Shown here piece after piece: positions 39,755-48,929 of a stretch of DNA of 64,000 nt. The stretch spans positions 1-64,000 of the IMG/VR virus record IMGVR_UViG_3300036978_000319. One strand, given 5' to 3'. The DNA comes from a virus. Position 1 is the stretch's first letter. The number at the start of each line of letters is the position of its first letter. The position numbers and the translations under genes are program-made. Under the pieces are notes generated by a model. The model ran no database searches and was not told the DNA's origin. It saw nothing but the letters and a program-made list of their open reading frames with translations.

Positions 39755-40891
39755 ATGATTGAACAAGAGATCCGGGTTCGCCTAAACGAAGAAGACCCAT
39801 TTGAAACCACCCAAATTAAGGTTAGTGTACCTAAGGGCACTAAGATTATGTCGACCGAACCCTATGCAGTTCAAATGTTAAAACTGTATGGCTTAATGAA
39901 TTCTGAACTTGTCGTTACGAAGGCTCAGGAAAATCGTAAAGGCAACATTGGGAGTGGTGTTATTGTAAACATTACTGGAGATACTGCTCTAATTGACATT
40001 GGTGGTAAGTACACTACATACTGCCAGCTTAATAGTGAGCGTAAAGAGATCAGAGACCAGATTGTTCCTGGTATGCAGGTTGACGTTAAGTATAAAAGAC
40101 AAGGTGAAGGCCAGATCATTGCGTCAATCTCCGATGCAGTTAATGATATGAAAGAGCAGGAGCTGATTAGTGCAATTGGTAGTAAGTCAGTCGCATTCAC
40201 AGGCCGGGTAAAGGAGCTCATTCATGGAGGTTATTGGATTGACATTAGTGGAGTAACCTGCTTTATGCCAGGCTCTCTTGCTGGTATGAATAAGCTTTGG
40301 GACTTTGAGTCACTTGTAGGTCGTGAACTTATCTTTATGCCTATCAATTATGCACAGGACAAACAGACGGTAGTCGTATCACATCGCGAATACTTGCAGA
40401 CAATACTTCCAACTAAGGTAGCCGAAAGACGGGCTAATCTTAAAGAGAGGATCACAGGTCATGTGACAGGAACTACTAAGTTTGGTGTCTTTGCTGAATT
40501 TGACTCTTGCCTAACTGGTATGATTCCTAAAGAAGAACTTGCCGAGTCGCTGTCACAATATGAAGGCCGTGAGATTAAACCAGGCGATGAAATTTCGTTT
40601 TGGGTAAAGGAGATCATTAATGACAATAAGATCACACTTACGCAGACCGGTTCAGTAGAGACTCCATGGGAAGGGGCGGAAGAGCGATACTCTCCAATGA
40701 GTTCACACGCAGGCATTGTGACTAAGATGACAAAATATGGTGCATTTGTTGAACTTGAGCCAGGCATAGTTGGTCTAATTCATAGCAGCAGTCTAAAAGA
40801 CATCATCTTTGCTAAAGGCGACAGTGTCAATGTTAGGATCCGTAGCATACTGCCTCTTGAGCAGAGGGTAAGTCTAGCCCTAGTTTCATAG
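39755..40891 (+). CDS. Protein with four S1 RNA-binding domains (ribosomal protein S1-like)
   Basis: The 378-residue product has four OB-fold S1 repeats at about 63-128, 145-212, 229-298 and 316-377. The last two have the canonical G-x-V-T-x-x-x-x-FG-F/A-F-V pattern (ITGHVTGTTKFGVFAEFDSC and HAGIVTKMTKYGAFVELEPG). The first two are more diverged. A 60-residue N-terminal extension has no clear domain. Bacterial S1 brings mRNA to the 30S subunit, and in hosts with little Shine-Dalgarno use this step is critical. A phage copy could favour phage mRNA, or compete with host S1. A late box drives it, and it sits inside the virion operon. Confidence 0.85.
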   Translation: MIEQEIRVRLNEEDPFETTQIKVSVPKGTKIMSTEPYAVQMLKLYGLMNSELVVTKAQENRKGNIGSGVIVNITGDTALIDIGGKYTTYCQLNSERKEIRDQIVPGMQVDVKYKRQGEGQIIASISDAVNDMKEQELISAIGSKSVAFTGRVKELIHGGYWIDISGVTCFMPGSLAGMNKLWDFESLVGRELIFMPINYAQDKQTVVVSHREYLQTILPTKVAERRANLKERITGHVTGTTKFGVFAEFDSCLTGMIPKEELAESLSQYEGREIKPGDEISFWVKEIINDNKITLTQTGSVETPWEGAEERYSPMSSHAGIVTKMTKYGAFVELEPGIVGLIHSSSLKDIIFAKGDSVNVRIRSILPLEQRVSLALVS

Positions 40892-40913
40892 CATTAGTTT
40901 GTGTGCTTGCCTA

Positions 40914-40923
40914 GATATATAAG
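40914..40923 (+). promoter_or_regulatory. Late-type promoter box GATATATAAG
   Basis: The box lies 15 bp before the ATG of the amidoligase gene at 40939. Confidence 0.6.
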
Positions 40924-40938
40924 AAAAACGGTAGGCAC

Positions 40939-42237
40939 ATGCACTCTGACGAGCTTCTTAATGCAATTCATATGTCAAAGGTTGGATTTGAGTTTGAGTT
41001 CTATTCAAAGTCAGATCTAACCAAGACAAAGGATAGCTTAACAAGAGCCTTAGGTAAAAAGATCCGCATCGAGGATAAGGCTCATAGTGACTTTTCTCCG
41101 TCGGCAGATGTCTTTAAGATGGAACCCGACAATTCAGGCGGGACAGGTATGATTGAGCTTGTCACAGGGCCAATGCAGTACCCTGAGGCTAAAGTGATCC
41201 TAGTTAAAGTCCTAAATTGGATTAAAGAGAACGGCAGTACTAATGACCGTTCATCAATACATGTTAATCTTGCGTTTGATCTTGAAAAGATGGGAGCCAA
41301 GTTTGACATGACAAAGCTTGATGTTGGTAAGTTTGTCCTAAGCTTTGATGAAGACCTAGTGTATAAGACATTTCCTAACCGAGAGGGATCTGTCTATGCA
41401 AAGTCAATTAAGTTTGCAATGCCAATCAACGGCATGACACAGCGCTCACCTGGCAAACTGGACTGGAAGAACTATCAGTTTGTGAATGAAAAGTATTATG
41501 GAGTAAACTTCACAAAGATACCTAAAGGCTATATTGAGTTTAGGTACCTAGGTGGTGCAGGCTATGAGAGCAAGTATACACAGATCCTAAAAATGATGGA
41601 TCACTTCATAGTCTCTCTCTATCAGACCCTTGACAATCCTACATATACAGAGCAGGAAGAGCGTGAATTAGACAGTCTACTTGCAAGACATAGGGATGTT
41701 ATTAAGGCATACCGCTCATACGATGACTTTGCCCAGCTCTACCCCAACATTAGGTTGATGGTTGATCTCAAAACGGCAACCCAACTAATTAAGATGTACT
41801 ATCCGCAAATGAGAGAGCGGCTATTTGGTCTTCTCACTAAGGCTGATATGAAAGAGGGTTTTATCAACTATGACTCTGATCAAGGTAAGATGCAGGTAAA
41901 AGGCGCAAAGTTACACCGATGTTTTTTGGTGGAAGACCTTGATTTTGTTGAGTGTGAGTTAAAGGGAAACATTCTATCATGTGACATATTTGACTGCGAA
42001 GTAGAGAGTTCATCACTTATCACATGTAACATATTTGGACGTAGCGTGATTAAGGGCAGCAAGGTTGAAAACTGCTATACTAGCAGAAATGTTGAGGTTG
42101 ATGACTGCTATGTGTTTGGTCAGAATACTGTCTTTAGTGGACAGATGAAGGACGGCATATTTAGACAAGGTCGTGCAACTAAACACGCCAAGTTTGATGG
42201 CACCGAAGTGATAGAGATTGAAAAAATTAAGCAATAA
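40939..42237 (+). CDS. Amidoligase-like enzyme fused to a C-terminal beta-helix
   Basis: The product has 432 residues. The first about 300 residues match the putative amidoligase family (glutamine-synthetase-like fold): GFEFEFYS (16-23) with the metal/ATP glutamates, GMIELVTGP (E73), SSIHVNL (H108) and GYIEFRYLGGAGYE (near 205). Such enzymes are proposed to form amide bonds between carboxylates and amines, including on peptides or cell-wall components. Residues about 330-415 form a short right-handed beta-helix with repeated strands (CFLVEDLDFVECELKGNIL, LITCNIFG), a virion-like attachment or binding module. The substrate is unknown. It is placed between the S1-like gene and the neck/wedge genes under its own late box. 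Confidence 0.75.
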   Translation: MHSDELLNAIHMSKVGFEFEFYSKSDLTKTKDSLTRALGKKIRIEDKAHSDFSPSADVFKMEPDNSGGTGMIELVTGPMQYPEAKVILVKVLNWIKENGSTNDRSSIHVNLAFDLEKMGAKFDMTKLDVGKFVLSFDEDLVYKTFPNREGSVYAKSIKFAMPINGMTQRSPGKLDWKNYQFVNEKYYGVNFTKIPKGYIEFRYLGGAGYESKYTQILKMMDHFIVSLYQTLDNPTYTEQEERELDSLLARHRDVIKAYRSYDDFAQLYPNIRLMVDLKTATQLIKMYYPQMRERLFGLLTKADMKEGFINYDSDQGKMQVKGAKLHRCFLVEDLDFVECELKGNILSCDIFDCEVESSSLITCNIFGRSVIKGSKVENCYTSRNVEVDDCYVFGQNTVFSGQMKDGIFRQGRATKHAKFDGTEVIEIEKIKQ

Positions 42238-42240
42238 AAG

Positions 42241-43083
42241 ATGTCATTAGTCGATTGCACAGATCCTGCTTCACAGGCATGTCTTGATTCTCTAGTTAAA
42301 GAAATCAATGATGAGTTAAGTATTGCTTGCCAAATTCCATTCACAGTTCCTAAGAAGGCTCTTGTACGTATGATTAATCGTGCTAAGGAGTACTTTTACA
42401 AGATCTATGAAGATAGTGTTGAGGAAATGTTTATTGCTCTGCCAGCGGGTAGCTTTGCTAAGGATAGCTTTAGAAAGGGAATTGGCACGCCAGGCGAAGT
42501 GTTAAGCCAGGTTAATATAGAGAACAGCAGAGGCATCATAGCAATGCCGCCTCGCGTCTGGGCTGTCAATAATGTGTTTGAGATAGGCGGGTTCCAAGGA
42601 GAAGACGGTGGCTTTGGAAGTCGCAGTTTCTCGGCAGGAGATCCTGACTTTGCAATTGATAAGTTCATCTACTCCAATACATTTGGAGCAGGCATTGGTT
42701 CGGAGAACCTAATGTATTATGTCATCAATGAAATGTTTATTGACAATGCTAGGCAGATCTTGCAGCAGCAAATTTCATATTCATACAATCGCCTAACTAA
42801 TAAGTTTCGCTTTCAGGGAGAACTTCCTAAAAGAGCAGTGATCTTTCAAATTTATGCAACGGTACCTGACTGTGCTCTCTACAGTGATGAAGCCTTTATT
42901 AGGTACTGTATTGCTCAGGCTAAGATTCAGTTAGCCAGGATCCTAGGTACATTTAACTATACTCTACCAGGCAACATTACTATCAACTATGATATGATTA
43001 AGAGCGAAGGTAAAGAGGAGTTGGACGCAATCGTACAAGAAATTAAAGATGACGAGGGAGTAGACTTCCTGTACACAGGGTAA
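42241..43083 (+). CDS. Neck/adaptor-like structural protein (280 aa)
   Basis: The N-terminal helices (ALVRMINRAKEYFYKIYEDS) are followed by a Gly/Phe-rich middle (GGFQGEDGGFGSRSF). The C-terminal segment has FIRYCIAQAKIQLARILGTF, then NYTLPGNITINYDMIKSEGK. Neck (head-completion) and adaptor proteins of large myoviruses show this pattern of a helix, an L-P-G-x-x-x-x-N-x-x-x-x loop and a terminal acidic helix. It starts 4 bp after the amidoligase. The gp13/gp14-like assignment is tentative. Confidence 0.6.
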   Translation: MSLVDCTDPASQACLDSLVKEINDELSIACQIPFTVPKKALVRMINRAKEYFYKIYEDSVEEMFIALPAGSFAKDSFRKGIGTPGEVLSQVNIENSRGIIAMPPRVWAVNNVFEIGGFQGEDGGFGSRSFSAGDPDFAIDKFIYSNTFGAGIGSENLMYYVINEMFIDNARQILQQQISYSYNRLTNKFRFQGELPKRAVIFQIYATVPDCALYSDEAFIRYCIAQAKIQLARILGTFNYTLPGNITINYDMIKSEGKEELDAIVQEIKDDEGVDFLYTG

Positions 43084-43108
43084 CCTAAATATCATAGTAA
43101 TTGAATGG

Positions 43109-43117
43109 GATATATAG
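43109..43117 (+). promoter_or_regulatory. Late-type promoter box GATATATAG
   Basis: The box lies 17 bp before the gp25-like ATG and opens the wedge operon (gp25, gp6, gp7). Confidence 0.6.
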
Positions 43118-43134
43118 ACTAAACTACACTTCCC

Positions 43135-43497
43135 ATGTTGATGGACATCTATAATAGAGACCCGGGCTCAACTAATTACGATCCTACTAGGTTGGAGGTT
43201 AATGATGATCTATCAGAACTCATTCTTAAGATTGAAAACACGCTATTCACGCGCAGAACAGAGGTATTAGGAGCTCCTAATTTTGGCGCTAATCTTGATG
43301 ACCTAATCTTTTCTTTGGTCCTAAATGAGTCTCTTCTTGCAAATGAGATCAATGATCAAATCAACTCATACTGTGTGCCTGGTTATAGTAAGTACCGGGT
43401 AGAGACCAGGGTAAGTTTTTACAGTACGATTGAACGCGACGGCGCACTAATTGACATTTTTATTAATGATCAAAGAGTTATAGGTGCACTATTCTAA
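43135..43497 (+). CDS. 25: Baseplate wedge protein gp25-like
   Basis: The 120-residue product has the GPW/gp25 fold, compared with 132 in T4. The characteristic region is LEVNDDLSELILKIENTLFT followed by RRTEVLGAPNFGANLDDLIF (the R-x-G-E-x-x-x-x-P-x-x-G-x-x-x-x-x-x-x-F pattern). The C-terminal strand pair (VSFYSTIERDGALIDIFIND) completes it. gp25 is the conserved wedge core that joins gp6 to the sheath in all contractile machines. The following gene is gp6-like, as in T4. Confidence 0.88.
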   Translation: MLMDIYNRDPGSTNYDPTRLEVNDDLSELILKIENTLFTRRTEVLGAPNFGANLDDLIFSLVLNESLLANEINDQINSYCVPGYSKYRVETRVSFYSTIERDGALIDIFINDQRVIGALF

Positions 43498-43511
43498 AAA
43501 CATCAAGGTAA

Positions 43512-45344
43512 ATGTCATTTTTTAGCAAAACGAGAATAAGAGCAACTGAACTCTATCAAGATGCCTTCGTCTTCCTCCAGGAAAAGTATGAGCAGGGAAC
43601 TGAGGTCTTTACACCTGCATCTCCATTTGGACAGCTCTTAACCGTGACAGCTAACCTAGGAGAACTTATCTTCTATTATATTGAGGCTACTATAACAGAG
43701 CTTAACATTTTTAGGGCTCGTAACATTGAGTCGATTTATGGCCTATCCAGACTGACTGGCCATGATCCAACTAGAGGCATTTCCGCTAGAGGTATTATTG
43801 GACTTAGGCCTAACACAAGTGCATCTACTCAAGTTACAGGCAACTTTATTCAGATTAATCGCCTATCTAAGGTTAAGATCATTGATAACGGGCTAGACTA
43901 CTTCATTAACTTTAATAGTGACTATATTCGTCTACAGAAAAACACACGTGAGTTTGTTAATGTTGAACTTATCCAGGGTGAAATTGAAACCCAGCAGTTC
44001 TCAGGCACCGGCGGAGCGCTACAAAGCTTTAACGTTGTGACACGTGAGTCTACTGATAATGATCTTGTTAAAGTGACAGTTGATGGTGAACTGTACGAAA
44101 CTATTGATTCACTATACGATATGGCAAAAGGTCAGCGAGCTGTCTTAACTAAGAGCAGTGTTAGTGGTGGTCTTAGCATCTTCTTTGGTAATCTGCAATT
44201 TGGCTATCCGCCGCCATTAGGATCAACTATAATTGTTGAGTATGTTAAGACTAGAGGTGCGGCTGGTAACATCGGCGGCAAGGCAATAAGCTTTAAGTTT
44301 ATTGACCCAGGCACAAATCAGAGTGGAGAAGAGATTGATCTTAATGAAATGCTCTCAGTCAATGTGGTTCGTAACCCAAACTTTGGAAGTGACACCGAGG
44401 ATCCTGCATTCACTCGCCTAATTGCGCCGCGTGCTAGTCGTTCATTTGTTCTTGCTAACCCAAACAATTACATATACTATCTTAGCAAGTATGACTTCTT
44501 TTCCTTTATTGATGCCTACAATACAAAGGATGACCAATACCTGGACGATGACAATATCATCTATCTCTTTCTCATACCTGACATTAAAAAGAAGCTAACA
44601 ACTAACACAGACTATTTTAATGTTCCGGTTGGTGAGTTTGTACTGACCGAGGGAGAGAAAGAGCAGGTGATTGACATTCTAAACCAAAGCGGTCGCCAAG
44701 TTGTGACAGCTGAGGTTAGGATTAAGGATGTCATCCTTGAAAAGTATGTTCTTAATATAGTTCTTAGGTACTATGACAATGTTGATAAGGGAGAGATCTC
44801 AAATCAGATAAGAAAGAGACTTAATGACTATTTCCTAAATGTTAATAGACGTGACAGGATACCTAGGTCAGACCTTGTGGCAATCATTGAGGGAATCACT
44901 GGGGTGGACAGTGTTAGTGTCTTTTACATATCAGAAGAAAACGAGGCGGCTATTCGCAATGGGTATTATTTTGTCCCTGTATATGGCACCGACCCGGCCA
45001 CAGATCAGCAGGTCCTAATTGAGAATAAGAAGATTATGCTGACCGAAGGCCAAGATCCGCAATTAGGTCTTGATGAATTTGGAGATGTTGTGATTGGCAT
45101 TGATGAACTTGCCATAATTAGAGGTGGCTGGGAAGACAGGAATGGTAACTTCTATGAAGAGGTTCCAGCTGACAATATGCTATGTTCATTAAACATATTC
45201 TTCAAGGAGGCTATTCAGGACAACCTGTACAACAGGACACAGCAAACCAAGTTTGATAATCTAAAGAGAACTCCAGGCACTACAATTGCAACTGGAAGAC
45301 TAGCCGCTGGTTCTGCGACTACACCAAAAACACTAGCAGGATAG
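43512..45344 (+). CDS. 6: Baseplate wedge protein gp6-like (BaseplateJ family)
   Basis: The 610-residue product is close to T4 gp6 (660). The N-terminal helical part (AFVFLQEKYEQGTEVFTPAS) with IFRARNIESIYGLSRLTGHD is the typical start. The central beta region has the BaseplateJ pattern and GAAGNIGGKAISF. In the C-terminal region, VLEKYVLNIVLRYYDNVDKG and INQIR-type SNQIRKRLNDYFLN, then IIEGITGVDSV, form the conserved dimerisation and gp25/gp53-binding part. It forms the inner iris ring that opens at contraction. Confidence 0.88.
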   Translation: MSFFSKTRIRATELYQDAFVFLQEKYEQGTEVFTPASPFGQLLTVTANLGELIFYYIEATITELNIFRARNIESIYGLSRLTGHDPTRGISARGIIGLRPNTSASTQVTGNFIQINRLSKVKIIDNGLDYFINFNSDYIRLQKNTREFVNVELIQGEIETQQFSGTGGALQSFNVVTRESTDNDLVKVTVDGELYETIDSLYDMAKGQRAVLTKSSVSGGLSIFFGNLQFGYPPPLGSTIIVEYVKTRGAAGNIGGKAISFKFIDPGTNQSGEEIDLNEMLSVNVVRNPNFGSDTEDPAFTRLIAPRASRSFVLANPNNYIYYLSKYDFFSFIDAYNTKDDQYLDDDNIIYLFLIPDIKKKLTTNTDYFNVPVGEFVLTEGEKEQVIDILNQSGRQVVTAEVRIKDVILEKYVLNIVLRYYDNVDKGEISNQIRKRLNDYFLNVNRRDRIPRSDLVAIIEGITGVDSVSVFYISEENEAAIRNGYYFVPVYGTDPATDQQVLIENKKIMLTEGQDPQLGLDEFGDVVIGIDELAIIRGGWEDRNGNFYEEVPADNMLCSLNIFFKEAIQDNLYNRTQQTKFDNLKRTPGTTIATGRLAAGSATTPKTLAG

Positions 45345-45345
45345 C

Positions 45346-45615
45346 ATGCCAAGCATACAGGATAGAAGAGTTGGGTTTCCAAGCCCATACCGTAAGACAT
45401 ATGAACAAGGCTGGGAACTTAAGAACCTAGGCTATGACTACGGAGAAACCTTAATGAAGAGAACACTCTCTAGTTATATGTTTAGGAATCCAAATGTGGC
45501 TGAGTTTTTAACCAATCATCTACAGCCTATCATGGTTGCATATATCAATGCGGTTAAATATATCAGAGTGTACTATAACTTTGCCGTGCCAAAATGGTAC
45601 CAAAAAATTAACTAG
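45346..45615 (+). CDS. Small wedge-operon protein (89 aa)
   Basis: It fits exactly between gp6-like and gp7-like genes, with 1- and 3-bp gaps. The product is aromatic-rich and helical (GETLMKRTLSSYMFRNPNVA; FLTNHLQPIMVAYINAVKYI). It has no known motif. The tight spacing implies coupled expression and a possible wedge or chaperone role. Confidence 0.65.
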   Translation: MPSIQDRRVGFPSPYRKTYEQGWELKNLGYDYGETLMKRTLSSYMFRNPNVAEFLTNHLQPIMVAYINAVKYIRVYYNFAVPKWYQKIN

Positions 45616-45618
45616 GAA

Positions 45619-48600
45619 ATGTCAAGATGGAGATACCTACATTTCTTTGATAAGAACGGTAAGAACTATAACTTTGATTATGATGCCGGGCAAGACATGT
45701 GGACTGGTACGGTCTACCTACCGGAGGTCTCTACCCTGCTGTTTGAAGTAGGTCAGCTTTTCATTCTTCAAGAGTTCATTAATGCCGCGACTGGTACAAG
45801 AGTATTTGGCTATCCGCATTCACCAGAAGGTAGCAATACAACACCTGGCACAGGAGGCTGTGGTTGGTTAGCACAATGGCAGACAACTGATCCAACCGAG
45901 ATCTTTCTCTTTACCTTTAACCGTAACTACGTAAGTGGCATTCAGTCTGCTCTCGTTAGAGAACCTGATGGTCCGCCTCTTGAGGTCTTTGATGAAATTG
46001 AGTATGTTCTTGATAGCGATGCAGGTGACATACTAAGTACCGATGGGTTAGTGACAACTTCACTAGTGACAAGCGCTGCACTGCAGGTTGACTTTGCAAT
46101 CAGCTCTAAGGACGAGAACACGTATAAGAGAACACTCATCATCCGTGACACTTGCACTAATACAATTGTGGCCGAGTTTGTTATTGTTGGGGAGACGATT
46201 GGAGAGGATGAACGTCTCCGTGTTATGACAGAGAACTTGGGCTACAGTGTATTGTCTAATGACAGCCTTGTCTTCCGTGATACCGACGTTAATGAACTCC
46301 TACCTGACTGGCTTGAGGTTAATACCAAGAGAAAGGAAATGATGTTGGAGGGTCATAACATCTACACTTTCATTGGTTCATATAAGGGTCTTGTTAATGC
46401 GATTAAGTTCTTTGGTTATGATAACCTACAGATAAAAGAGTTTTGGAAGAACGTAGATGCAACTAGTCCAAACTATGGTAAGTATATTCAGAGCAATCCA
46501 ATAAGTGCGTTTGACCCTGCTCTAGTGAATTGGAACGGTGATAAAATTACACTTCCTAATAAGAAGTACCGCAAGACCAGTATGTTTAGTCTTATCTATA
46601 AGATTAACCAAATCCGGGAAGGCGAGTATGATATTGATGACCTACCTCTAACCGAAGAGACAAGCGACTTTACTCTGGAAGAAGTCTTAATTAAACTCTT
46701 TGGGCTAAAGAGAAAGCTAGAGAAAGAGTTCCTGCCTCTCAATGCTCATATCAAGGACATTGTTGGTGAAGCCGACTTCTTTGGCTTAAATGAATTGACT
46801 AACACCATAAGCAGAAATGACACTGCAACGATTGTGGCAGGCATGGATGTTGACTTTAGATCAATTCCAGGTGAGTGCATACAGATACAAGACCTGCGAA
46901 ACATTCAGCAGCTGATTGAGAAATCAACTGGGTTTCCTGGCCAAAACATGGCAATCGGACCGTATACAACCAGTAGTGTTCCGCCACTCCCTCCTATTGG
47001 ACCAGATCCCTTTGGTGTGCTAGGCGATATCATAGATGGTGGTGACTTTACAGTTGGACAGCTTGCCGACTTTTATCTTGCCTACTTTAGCCAGTTTGCT
47101 CCTAACATTAACACTCTTGAATACATTCCAGGTCGTTCATCAAACCGGCTACCGGACCAACCTGGCATTCCTGTTGGAGCTCCAGTTGTCTTGGAGAACA
47201 CTTCGTTTGGTCAGGTTACATGGGACGACATTGACTCAACATGGGCAGCATTAAGTGGCGGAGGTGTCTACTATAACATTGACTTTGAGCCAGTTGCACC
47301 ACAGGCAGGAGATGTATTTACTCTTACCGACCCTGCCACTGGAACTGGTGCAATTTATACAGCTGTCCTTGGTGATACGGCCATCACGGTACGAAATGCA
47401 ATCTTTTCACAAGTGCAGTCACTTAGGACAAGCTTTGTTAGCCCGTGGTTTACATGGAACATTTCAACCGAGTCAACCCTCTCAGGCCCGGTCATTAGAA
47501 TCAATGGAGAGACGCCAAACCGTCTTATTGCAAATGTTAGTAAGGCAAACAATACAAGTACAGCACAATTTAGGGAAGAGGTGTTACCAGGCTCAATTCT
47601 TTACACTTGGGATAGCATCTTTAGAGGCAACTTCCAGGAGATTGAGTGGACCGTCTATAAGGAAGCAACCACAGAATCACCAGAGTTCTATTACACAATA
47701 AGAGGACCTCTTACTGACTTGGATGTCCTACCTATTGTCCTACCCTATATTGGGAACTATTCGGTTGAGATCAAACTGTTTGACCTGTACAATAACATTT
47801 CATCTAAGGTTAAGAGAGACTACATTTGCGTAGAGCCAAGAGAGGTTGAGTACTCAGGCTGGTACCAGGCTCGTAAACTTAACTACACATGGAGCAGTGA
47901 GGGTGTGTATAAGTGGAATGACTACGGTTCATTTTGGGATCTGCCAATTGAGCCAAGTGTTACGTGGGAAGAAGAGACACCTAGCCTATACGAGTCTCTT
48001 GACATGGTAAATGCTATCCTAAACAATTTTGGAGTAGGCGCAACGCCTGACTTTACTCTTATGAACTTTCAGAGCAGTGGGGCAATTAGCTTTAGTGGCC
48101 CCTATTTTTGGAATAACCTGGATAAGGGAGATTGGAATGACACCTATCACTTTTGGTGGGACATGACATGCCTAAGCGGAGACACTCCTGCCTTCTTTCA
48201 GTTTGCAGAGGTCATACCTAACACATACCTACAGATCATTGATGTGAACGGTACGGTTGGACGTCACTTCTTTGGCCTAAGCCCTCTTACACTTCGGCAG
48301 GCCGTGAATGAGCTTAACCTAAGTCGCGAGCCTATCATTAGTAAGTACATTTATAACCTAGTGCTTAATGCAGTTGACCAACAAATCTACATTCAAGCCG
48401 TTGCACGCTATACGGGACGCTATGGTGACTTCCAGGATGTTGACATAGTTGATGTTAATGGTAACCGTATCTGTGCAGGGCAGTTCACTGGAAACACGAC
48501 TGGAGGCTATGTGGCGCCTGGTTATATAACACCCGGCTACTTTGTCAATGATGGAGGTTCAACCAGCGACTCAACTGGAACTGGGTGTGACTCGATCATC

Positions 48601-48909
48601 TTTAGACAGGGACAGCATATAAGTTGTAATCCTACATGGAACACGGCAAAGTTTATTAATGATGGCAAGGTACTGCCTAGAATGACATGGGCAATGTTCG
48701 TATACGACAAATGTCAAATTGCAGGAAAGGGAAAGGCCAAGTGGAGAATTAGAAATACATCTGACCCTAATGCGGGTGATATATACTTTGAAAGCAAATA
48801 CTTGACTTATCTGTTCAGAGATCTGGGAAATTATGAAATTGCACTTGAGTTGGTAGACTCAAACGGCAATCGCTATTTTAAGGAGAGGAACATATTAGTC
48901 ATCGTCTAA
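45619..48909 (+). CDS. 7: Baseplate wedge protein gp7-like
   Basis: The 1096-residue product is close in size to T4 gp7 (1032) and lies in the T4 order after gp6. A diagnostic stretch near residues 200-290 (RLRVMTENLGYSVLSNDSLV, MMLEGHNIYTFIGSYKGLVN and IKFFGYDNLQIKEFW) resembles the region of gp7-type and tail protein I-type wedge proteins that wraps the gp6 dimer. The rest is beta-rich, with immunoglobulin-like parts (VYKEATTESPEFYYTIRGPL; YEIALELVDSNGNRYFKERN). It has no signal and no transmembrane segment. Confidence 0.8.
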   Translation: MSRWRYLHFFDKNGKNYNFDYDAGQDMWTGTVYLPEVSTLLFEVGQLFILQEFINAATGTRVFGYPHSPEGSNTTPGTGGCGWLAQWQTTDPTEIFLFTFNRNYVSGIQSALVREPDGPPLEVFDEIEYVLDSDAGDILSTDGLVTTSLVTSAALQVDFAISSKDENTYKRTLIIRDTCTNTIVAEFVIVGETIGEDERLRVMTENLGYSVLSNDSLVFRDTDVNELLPDWLEVNTKRKEMMLEGHNIYTFIGSYKGLVNAIKFFGYDNLQIKEFWKNVDATSPNYGKYIQSNPISAFDPALVNWNGDKITLPNKKYRKTSMFSLIYKINQIREGEYDIDDLPLTEETSDFTLEEVLIKLFGLKRKLEKEFLPLNAHIKDIVGEADFFGLNELTNTISRNDTATIVAGMDVDFRSIPGECIQIQDLRNIQQLIEKSTGFPGQNMAIGPYTTSSVPPLPPIGPDPFGVLGDIIDGGDFTVGQLADFYLAYFSQFAPNINTLEYIPGRSSNRLPDQPGIPVGAPVVLENTSFGQVTWDDIDSTWAALSGGGVYYNIDFEPVAPQAGDVFTLTDPATGTGAIYTAVLGDTAITVRNAIFSQVQSLRTSFVSPWFTWNISTESTLSGPVIRINGETPNRLIANVSKANNTSTAQFREEVLPGSILYTWDSIFRGNFQEIEWTVYKEATTESPEFYYTIRGPLTDLDVLPIVLPYIGNYSVEIKLFDLYNNISSKVKRDYICVEPREVEYSGWYQARKLNYTWSSEGVYKWNDYGSFWDLPIEPSVTWEEETPSLYESLDMVNAILNNFGVGATPDFTLMNFQSSGAISFSGPYFWNNLDKGDWNDTYHFWWDMTCLSGDTPAFFQFAEVIPNTYLQIIDVNGTVGRHFFGLSPLTLRQAVNELNLSREPIISKYIYNLVLNAVDQQIYIQAVARYTGRYGDFQDVDIVDVNGNRICAGQFTGNTTGGYVAPGYITPGYFVNDGGSTSDSTGTGCDSIIFRQGQHISCNPTWNTAKFINDGKVLPRMTWAMFVYDKCQIAGKGKAKWRIRNTSDPNAGDIYFESKYLTYLFRDLGNYEIALELVDSNGNRYFKERNILVIV

Positions 48910-48929
48910 TGATAAAAACAAACTAAACA

